Shown: in pieces, positions 15,070 through 18,856 of the stretch
Layout: each line of letters starts with the position of its first letter
How positions within the stretch are numbered: position 1 is the first letter of the stretch
Source: Candidatus Puniceispirillum sp.
GTDB lineage: Bacteria > Pseudomonadota > Alphaproteobacteria > Puniceispirillales > Puniceispirillaceae
Direction of reading: 5' to 3'
Assembly: GCA_018668795.1 (NCBI GenBank)
Contig: JABJBD010000151.1
Span: forward strand, 1 to 18,856
DNA: 18,856 nt
Made by a program: the position numbers and the translations under genes
The notes under the pieces: model-generated
Databases searched by the model: none
Told to the model about the DNA's origin: nothing
Seen by the model: only the letters and a program-made list of their open reading frames with translations

Positions 15070-16521
15070 TTAACCAACCGAGCCTTCAAGGCTGATTCCA
15101 ATAAGTTTCTGTGCTTCAACGGCAAATTCCATCGGCAATTCCTTCATCACTTCCTTACAGAAGCCATTCACGATCAGCGACACAGCGTCTTCTTCATTGA
15201 TCCCGCGTTGCAGGCAATAAAACAACTGGTCTTCGGAAATACGCGATGTTGTCGCTTCATGTTCGATCTTTGCACTTGGATTGCGCGACACGATATAAGG
15301 CACCGTATGCGCGCCGCATTTATCCCCAACCAACAGCGAGTCACATTGCGTAAAGTTCCGCGCATTCTCGGCGCCTGGCTGAATCCGGACAAGGCCACGA
15401 TAGCAATTTTGCGACTTGCCAGCCGAAATACCCTTGGAAATGATGGTCGAACGGCTACCTTCGCCGATATGGATCATTTTCGTGCCGGTATCGGCTTGTT
15501 GCCTATTATTCGTCAAAGCCACCGAATAGAATTCGCCAACCGACTCCTTGCCTTGCAGAATACAGGATGGATATTTCCACGTGATCGCCGAACCCGTTTC
15601 GACCTGCGTCCATGAAATTTTTGACCGATCCCCACGACAGGCACCGCGTTTGGTGACGAAATTATAAATCCCGCCTTTACCATTTTCATCGCCTGGATAC
15701 CAATTCTGCACCGTTGAATATTTGATCTCGGCATCGTCGAAAGCGACCAGCTCGACAACCGCCGCATGAAGCTGGTTTTCATCGCGTTGCGGTGCGGTAC
15801 AGCCTTCCAGATAGCTGACATAGGATTCGTCTTCGGCGATAATCAGCGTGCGTTCAAACTGACCGGTATTCTGTTCATTAATCCGGAAATATGTCGATAG
15901 CTCCATCGGGCAGCGCACGCCTTTCGGGATATAGACAAACGAACCGTCGGTAAATACCGCGCTATTCAGCGCCGAAAAGTAATTATCGGCAACCGGTACG
16001 ACTGACCCCATATATTTTTTGACTAGTTCGGGATAGTCGCGGATCGCTTCGGAAATCGGGCAGAAAATAACCCCCACCTTGGCCAGTTCACCGCGAAAAG
16101 TCGTTGCTACCGATACTGAATCAAACACCGCATCAACCGCTACACCAGCCAGCATTTTCTGCTCATTCAGCGGAATCCCCAGCTTTTCATAGGTCGCCAG
16201 CAATTCGGGATCGACTTCATCAAGCGATTTAAGCTTTTCGGCATCTTTTGGCGCCGAATAATAATACACATCCTGATAATCAATCGGATCAATATCCAGC
16301 TTCGCCCAGTCGGGTGATTCCATCGTCAGCCATTTTTCATAGGCTTTCAGCCGCCAGTCGAGCATCCATTCCGGCTCGTCTTTTTTGGCCGAAATAAAGC
16401 GGATAATATCTTCGTTAAGGCCTTTGGGTGCCTTTTCGCTTTCGATATCGGTGACAAATCCATATTTATATTTGCCCGTTGCCGCTTCCATCTGTTCGAT
16501 GGTTTGGGTTGTTGCCGCCAT
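15070..16521 (-). CDS. sufB: SufB, main subunit of the SufBCD Fe-S scaffold
   Basis: SufB carries the nascent Fe-S cluster. The 483-residue protein has 'FVYIPKGVRCPMELSTYFR' (195-213), 'YLEGCTAPQRDENQLHAAVV' (237-256), 'YSTVQNWYPGD' (268-278), 'EFYSVALTNNRQQADTGTKM' (330-349) and 'RISEDQLFYCLQRGI' (427-441). Aligned from the C-terminus with the E. coli protein, Cys393 in 'TQCDS' and Glu422 in 'EHEATTS' correspond to the cluster-assembly residues Cys405 and Glu434. The start has a strong site, GAGGA about 6 nt upstream. It is the first structural gene of the suf set, 66 nt after the regulator. Confidence 0.97.
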   Translation of the reverse strand: MAATTQTIEQMEAATGKYKYGFVTDIESEKAPKGLNEDIIRFISAKKDEPEWMLDWRLKAYEKWLTMESPDWAKLDIDPIDYQDVYYYSAPKDAEKLKSLDEVDPELLATYEKLGIPLNEQKMLAGVAVDAVFDSVSVATTFRGELAKVGVIFCPISEAIRDYPELVKKYMGSVVPVADNYFSALNSAVFTDGSFVYIPKGVRCPMELSTYFRINEQNTGQFERTLIIAEDESYVSYLEGCTAPQRDENQLHAAVVELVAFDDAEIKYSTVQNWYPGDENGKGGIYNFVTKRGACRGDRSKISWTQVETGSAITWKYPSCILQGKESVGEFYSVALTNNRQQADTGTKMIHIGEGSRSTIISKGISAGKSQNCYRGLVRIQPGAENARNFTQCDSLLVGDKCGAHTVPYIVSRNPSAKIEHEATTSRISEDQLFYCLQRGINEEDAVSLIVNGFCKEVMKELPMEFAVEAQKLIGISLEGSVG

Positions 16522-16555
16522 AAGCTTTCCTCTTTACTCGCTAAATCTTGTTAAT

Positions 16556-16591
16556 TTATTCTGCTAATTATTCTGCTAATTATTCTGCTAA
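16556..16591. repeat. Three perfect 12-bp tandem copies at the rrf2 stop codon
   Basis: TTATTCTGCTAA is repeated at 16556-16567, 16568-16579 and 16580-16591. On the minus strand the regulator gene ends ...CTG AAT TAG, and because the unit is 12 bp each copy repeats TAG in the same frame, giving three successive in-frame stops. The array fills over half of the 66-nt rrf2-sufB gap. It is too short to be a CRISPR array. Confidence 0.92.
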
Positions 16592-17100
16592 TTCAGGCGC
16601 GCTACGTCTGATGCGCCGCCTTTAAACTGGTCATGATCGGCATATTCGCCCTTATTGGCCGTTTTATCTGCTGTCACCCGCACTGGAAATAACTGTGCTG
16701 GATCGGTCAGATCCTCCAGCGTCACCGCATCCAGCGCATCGCGGATCGCCAGATTGACGCGGTTCCAGCTATGCGCCATGAAACAGCAATGCGTCACCGC
16801 GCAGGGATCGGCGGCGCCCTCGACACAATCGGTAACCGCGATTGGCCCTTCCATCGCTTCGACAATATCAACCAGCGAGATTGAGCCTGCGGGCCGATGC
16901 AACCGATAGCCACCATTGACCCCGCGTTGCGTCACCAGCAAATCCGACGCCAGCAAAATCTTGGCAACCTTGGCCACGGTTGGCTGTTTTAATCCGGTCA
17001 GTTCGGCCAGCGTTGCAGTAGCAATGGTTTCGCCGCGTTTATGCGCCAACGCCCCCAACACCACGATCGCGTAATCTGTCATCCGGTTCAGCCGTATCAT
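16588..17100 (-). CDS. Rrf2-family (IscR/SufR-like) Fe-S cluster-sensing regulator
   Basis: A 170-residue DNA-binding protein, first gene of the suf operon. The N-terminal winged helix includes 'TDYAIVVLGALA' (8-19), a recognition region 'LAELTGLKQPTVAKVAKIL' (31-49) and the wing 'QRGVNGGYRLHR' (58-69). The cluster-binding segment holds Cys92, Cys100 and Cys105/Cys106 ('DC', 'DPCAVTHCC'), closely matching the three-cysteine layout of IscR. It resembles the SUF-type Rrf2 branch. A GAGGA site lies 7 nt before ATG 17100. Because of its position and the IscR-like palindrome upstream, I infer that it represses the suf operon, itself included, when holding a cluster. Confidence 0.92.
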   Translation of the reverse strand: MIRLNRMTDYAIVVLGALAHKRGETIATATLAELTGLKQPTVAKVAKILLASDLLVTQRGVNGGYRLHRPAGSISLVDIVEAMEGPIAVTDCVEGAADPCAVTHCCFMAHSWNRVNLAIRDALDAVTLEDLTDPAQLFPVRVTADKTANKGEYADHDQFKGGASDVARLN

Positions 17101-17162
17101 GCTGGTTCCTCACCTGCCGCAATATGCCGCGAAAATCCACATTACCGTGGTCATAAATGCGA

Positions 17163-17173
17163 ATGATTATCAT
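17163..17173 (-). promoter_or_regulatory. Fur-box-like palindrome upstream of rrf2-suf
   Basis: ATGATTATCAT is a perfect palindrome around one base and is identical (as ATGATAATCAT on the minus strand) to the 11-bp centre of the E. coli Fur box. Extended to 19 bp, 15 positions match. It lies 63-73 nt before the regulator's ATG, next to the IscR-like site. Fur, Mur or another iron regulator could bind; the sequence alone does not tell which. Confidence 0.45.
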
Positions 17174-17179
17174 AAACAA

Positions 17180-17192
17180 GACTAATTTAGTC
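17180..17192 (-). promoter_or_regulatory. IscR type-1-like operator upstream of rrf2-suf
   Basis: GACTAATTTAGTC is a perfect 13-bp palindrome and fits the core of the E. coli IscR type-1 consensus (GACTRWWWYAGTC) at every position; the flanks fit poorly. It starts 80 nt before the ATG and about 11 nt after the candidate -10 box, a position expected for a repressor acting on its own operon. Confidence 0.65.
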
Positions 17193-17203
17193 CTGATTAG
17201 CTA

Positions 17204-17231
17204 GATATAGGAAAACCCTGCCAAAATGCAA
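17204..17231 (-). promoter_or_regulatory. Candidate promoter of the rrf2-suf operon
   Basis: On the minus strand TTGCAT (17231-17226) and TATATC (17209-17204) are 16 nt apart. Initiation would fall at about the IscR-like palindrome. The hexamers are only partial matches. Confidence 0.4.
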
Positions 17232-17264
17232 GTATTATTGATGCGGATTAATGTGAAAAATCTG

Positions 17265-17302
17265 AAAAAAACATACCGGCTAGAACGGTGCGACATCACC
17301 GT
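17265..17302 (-). terminator. Possible terminator after hspQ
   Basis: Downstream of the hspQ stop on the minus strand, ACGGTG and CACCGT (17285-17302) form a 6-bp stem with a 6-nt loop. A run of seven T follows (17271-17265), but only after about 13 nt. A smaller alternative stem, ACCG with CGGT, lies closer to the T-run. It would separate hspQ from the suf promoter. Confidence 0.4.
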
Positions 17303-17317
17303 CATCTGACAGTGAGG

Positions 17318-17647
17318 CTAGTTAAACGCCTCACGACGAAGCCGGTATTGCTCGCCGTCAAGACTGTCAAACACCTCATCAATATCCGGATGCCCAACGG
17401 GGCCATTCTCGCCATCGGCAAGCAGATTTTGCTGGCTGACATAGGCGGTGTAATAGCTATCGGCATTTTCGGCCAGCAGATGATAAAACGGCTGGTCTTT
17501 TTCGGGGCGCGCTTCGGCTGGAATTGATTCATACCATTCATCGGTATTATCGAATTCGGGATCAACATCAACAACGACGCCGCGAAATGGATACAGCCTA
17601 TGCCGTACAATCGCACCAATGCTGAATTTCGCATTCTTGCCGTTCAT
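17318..17647 (-). CDS. hspQ: Heat shock protein HspQ
   Basis: HspQ (YccV-like) is a small cytoplasmic protein known in E. coli as a DnaA-destabilising factor and a Lon protease specificity enhancer. The 109-residue form starts 'MNGKNAKFSIGAIVRHRLYP' and contains 'FRGVVVDVDPEF' (21-32), 'DEWYESIPAEARPEKDQPFY' (36-55) and 'HLLAENADSYYTAYVSQQNL' (56-75), the conserved core. I choose ATG 17647 because it fits the usual N-terminus. An in-frame GTG at 17671 has a slightly better ribosome site and would add eight residues. It lies downstream of rpmF on the same strand with about 220 nt between them. Confidence 0.93.
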   Translation of the reverse strand: MNGKNAKFSIGAIVRHRLYPFRGVVVDVDPEFDNTDEWYESIPAEARPEKDQPFYHLLAENADSYYTAYVSQQNLLADGENGPVGHPDIDEVFDSLDGEQYRLRREAFN

Positions 17648-17672
17648 TGTGGGGAAAGCCTTTATATGCACT

Positions 17673-17692
17673 GGCCACCTATATATGTGGCC
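17673..17692 (-). repeat. Perfect 6-bp inverted repeat in the hspQ leader
   Basis: GGCCAC (17673-17678) and GTGGCC (17687-17692) pair around an AT-only loop apart from one base, 26 nt upstream of the hspQ ATG. It could be a leader hairpin or an operator. I see no RpoH-type promoter here. The fdhD start carries a hairpin with nearly the same stem. Confidence 0.55.
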
Positions 17693-17718
17693 GCTTTGGG
17701 TGAATTGTCGGCGGGGTG

Positions 17719-17865
17719 ATGCGCAGACAGGTGAAAATCAAACAGGGCAAGCTGACAGATGAAACGCAAACACAGAGCCAGCCACTTGCTAATCGGGGTA
17801 TCGCCGCACAGGTACAAACCCCGATGCCGGATGCCGCAACGCCCAAACGCCGCAACATCATTTAG
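17719..17865 (+). CDS. Possible small hydrophilic protein, 48 residues, unrecognised
   Basis: A short open frame lies opposite to and between hspQ and rpmF, in a gap of about 220 nt that has no other gene. The product begins 'MRRQVKIKQGKLTDETQTQS' and ends 'ATPKRRNII', rich in Lys, Arg, Gln and Thr, without membrane segment or Cys. GGGG precedes the ATG too closely to be a convincing ribosome site, and the frame contains an 8-bp inverted repeat. I do not recognise it. It may be a chance frame; the opposite strand's frame here is Cys-rich and looks even less like a protein. Confidence 0.25.
   Translation: MRRQVKIKQGKLTDETQTQSQPLANRGIAAQVQTPMPDAATPKRRNII
17792..17825. repeat. Perfect 8-bp inverted repeat between hspQ and rpmF
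   Basis: ATCGGGGT (17792-17799) and ACCCCGAT (17818-17825) are separated by 18 nt. It lies 44-77 nt past the rpmF stop. There is no T-run on the minus strand, so it is not a standard terminator, but it could stall transcription or protect the rpmF message end. Confidence 0.55.
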
Positions 17866-17868
17866 AGA

Positions 17869-18054
17869 CTAGATGCGGTCTTTGACTTTCAGCACCTGCT
17901 TGCCACGATACATGCCTGTTTTCAGGTCAATGTGATGCGGGCGGTGCAATTCACCGGTTGTTTTATCTTCGACATAGGCGTCACAGCTAAGCGCATCATG
18001 CGCGCGGCGCATATTCCGCTTGGATTTGGTGATTTTACTTTTTGGAACAGCCAT
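17869..18054 (-). CDS. rpmF: 50S ribosomal protein L32
   Basis: A 61-residue basic ribosomal protein, complete and of normal length. 'MAVPKSKITKSKRNMRRAHD' (1-20) and 'GELHRPHHIDLKTGMYRGKQ' (34-53) are the family and alphaproteobacterial signatures. It has a single Cys24 and no Cys-x2-Cys pairs, so it is the zinc-free form. The ribosome site is weak. In many bacteria rpmF precedes plsX-fabH; here the next gene downstream is hspQ instead. The gene expected upstream is cut by the change of sequence near 18160. Confidence 0.97.
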   Translation of the reverse strand: MAVPKSKITKSKRNMRRAHDALSCDAYVEDKTTGELHRPHHIDLKTGMYRGKQVLKVKDRI

Positions 18055-18066
18055 ATTATTGCTCGT

Positions 18067-18159
18067 CTATCTGAAATAGGGTCTGGCACGATCCGCCACC
18101 GACGGCACGGCACCAACGTATAAAGTGATGTTGGGGTGTAGGCGAAAAGCCGCCGCATG
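18067..18159 (-). pseudogene. Possible C-terminal remnant of a gene upstream of rpmF
   Basis: One minus-strand frame just upstream of rpmF reads about 30 residues including 'LHPNITLYVGAVPSVADRAR', ends 'PYFR' at a TAG 13 nt before the rpmF ATG, and is closed upstream by a TGA at 18160-18162. The peptide looks more protein-like than the other frames, and a gene tail would be natural here. I do not recognise it. If real, the gene is broken at the point where the foreign-looking sequence begins. Confidence 0.2.
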
Positions 18160-18187
18160 TCAACCGGAACCCCCTATCTTTCCACGG

Positions 18188-18257
18188 CGCCCCAGAGACG
18201 CCCCCAGAAACGCGCCAGAGACGCCCCAAGAGACGCCCCCAGAGACACGCCCAGAGA
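18188..18257. repeat. Minisatellite of six 11-12 bp units
   Basis: Six head-to-tail units of the type CGCCCCCAGAGA begin at 18188, 18199, 18211, 18222, 18234 and 18246, with small substitutions and 1-bp length changes. Base composition is much more C-rich than the bacterial part. It marks the left end of the block that does not fit the rest of the window. Confidence 0.85.
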
Positions 18258-18314
18258 CTCGTCGACACCAACCCCGTAGGGGAGTGGGGTGAGGGGGTCG
18301 CCTCTCCCAATGCA

Positions 18315-18856
18315 ATGCTGCGAGTGCACATGTGCGCAGCTCTGTACTCTGGTCGGGCAGACCACACTGCTCTCTCGAGTGCGGCTCGGATGATGCAAAC
18401 ATTGGGCCTGCAAAATGTTCACCTAGTGCGACTCTCGGTGACCAACCGCACGCTCTGGGCGCAGTTGTGGCCGTGGACGTACGAGATGACGCGTGGACGC
18501 CGCCTTCTGTGCCGAGAGTGCGGGAGAGACTGCTCAAAGACCAGGGCGATCGTACAGAGGGCCAGGACTCCAATGCACCGCCGGTGCTACCGGTGTTTGC
18601 ACAAGTGTGCTCGCATTGCGAAGTCGCAGGAGCTGTTTGGGTCACAGATTGTGATGGGCCTCCCGAATGCTCAAGTCGACCCTAATGTCTTGGGACCGAA
18701 GCTCGGAGTGCCTTTCGACGTGCCCGGGGGGAGAGTTCCCTTGATAGAACTGCTCATGTGCTACCAGGAGGAGTGCATGTGCCGCGCGCTGGACCGCTGG
18801 GACAGGCAGGCCACACAGCCACTGGATGATGGTGACACTGGCAGTGTGTACTACGA
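18315..18856 (+). CDS. Open frame with paired Cys motifs in foreign-looking block, runs off right edge
   Basis: From ATG 18315 this frame is open for 180 codons to the window edge, and it is in fact open back to 18129. The product has two matching Cys-x2-Cys-x3-Cys modules, Cys66/69/73 ('CRECGRDC') and Cys91/94/98 ('CYRCLHKC'), separated by 17 residues rich in Arg, which suggests a small zinc-binding fold. A further Cys-rich stretch, 'MCYQEECMC', lies at 148-156. I recognise no family. There is no clear ribosome site. Other frames here are also long because the DNA is GC-rich, so coding is not certain. It may be an exon of a eukaryote or a viral gene joined to the bacterial contig. Confidence 0.3.
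   Translation, partial: MLRVHMCAALYSGRADHTALSSAARMMQTLGLQNVHLVRLSVTNRTLWAQLWPWTYEMTRGRRLLCRECGRDCSKTRAIVQRARTPMHRRCYRCLHKCARIAKSQELFGSQIVMGLPNAQVDPNVLGPKLGVPFDVPGGRVPLIELLMCYQEECMCRALDRWDRQATQPLDDGDTGSVYY

Noticed and set aside
16556..16591. CRISPR array
   Set aside because: The 12-bp units are directly adjacent, with no spacers and no cas genes nearby.
17679..17861. A 60-codon Cys-rich minus-strand frame between hspQ and rpmF
   Set aside because: Composition is odd (many Cys, Val and Ser), there is no ribosome site, and it covers the inverted repeat; it looks like a chance frame.
18160..18645. A 161-codon minus-strand frame in the right-end block
   Set aside because: It translates the minisatellite as Val-Ser-Gly repeats and has no clustered motif. 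The plus frame with paired cysteines is more convincing, though neither is certain.
1..18856. tRNA, rRNA, riboswitch, insertion sequence, phage att site or replication origin
   Set aside because: Reading both strands by eye I found no cloverleaf, rRNA stretch, transposase, paired terminal repeats, DnaA-box cluster or known aptamer pattern. A covariance-model search could still find a small RNA in the spacers.

Overview
This window looks like about 18.1 kb of chromosome from a free-living alphaproteobacterium, followed by roughly 0.7 kb at the right end that does not match the rest. The alphaproteobacterial reading rests on four things: the rrf2-sufB-sufC-sufD-sufS-sufT-sufA gene order with an Atm1-type exporter behind it, the short NAD kinase type, an HspQ protein with the family's conserved core, and the L32 sequence. 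Protein style and moderate G+C would fit a marine lineage such as SAR116, but that is a guess from recall and was not tested.

Layout. (1) 1-3689, minus strand: kdsD, queA, tgt and the N-terminal part of queG, packed with a 4-nt gap, a 4-nt overlap and a 29-nt gap. queA, tgt and queG are late steps of queuosine tRNA modification; kdsD makes the Kdo precursor arabinose 5-phosphate. (2) 3881-5412, minus strand: fdhD and mobA with a 4-nt overlap, both serving molybdenum-cofactor enzymes such as formate dehydrogenase. (3) 5597-7970, plus strand: NAD kinase, then a one-domain cupin coupled to an MFS transporter. (4) 7973-17100, minus strand: an Rrf2-family regulator, sufBCDS, sufT and sufA, then an Atm1-like ABC exporter coupled to an alpha/beta hydrolase. 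Together these cover regulation, cysteine desulfuration, scaffold assembly, cluster transfer and probably export of a sulfur or glutathione compound. (5) 17318-18054, minus strand: hspQ and rpmF. (6) about 18160-18856: a GC-richer block with a 12-bp minisatellite and an open plus-strand frame with paired Cys motifs. It is probably a contig chimera or eukaryotic/viral DNA.

Regulation. Upstream of the rrf2-suf operon are two perfect short palindromes, one matching the core of the E. coli IscR type-1 site and one matching the core of the Fur box, both just downstream of a promoter-like sequence. Several spacers carry short tandem duplications (12 bp x3, 17 bp x2, 14 bp x2), two of them placed on a gene's stop codon.

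I found no CRISPR array, tRNA, rRNA, insertion sequence or recognisable new defence system. Most of the window is ordinary housekeeping sequence. The points most worth a second look are the right-end block, the suf operator pair, the stop-codon duplications and the exporter-hydrolase pair.
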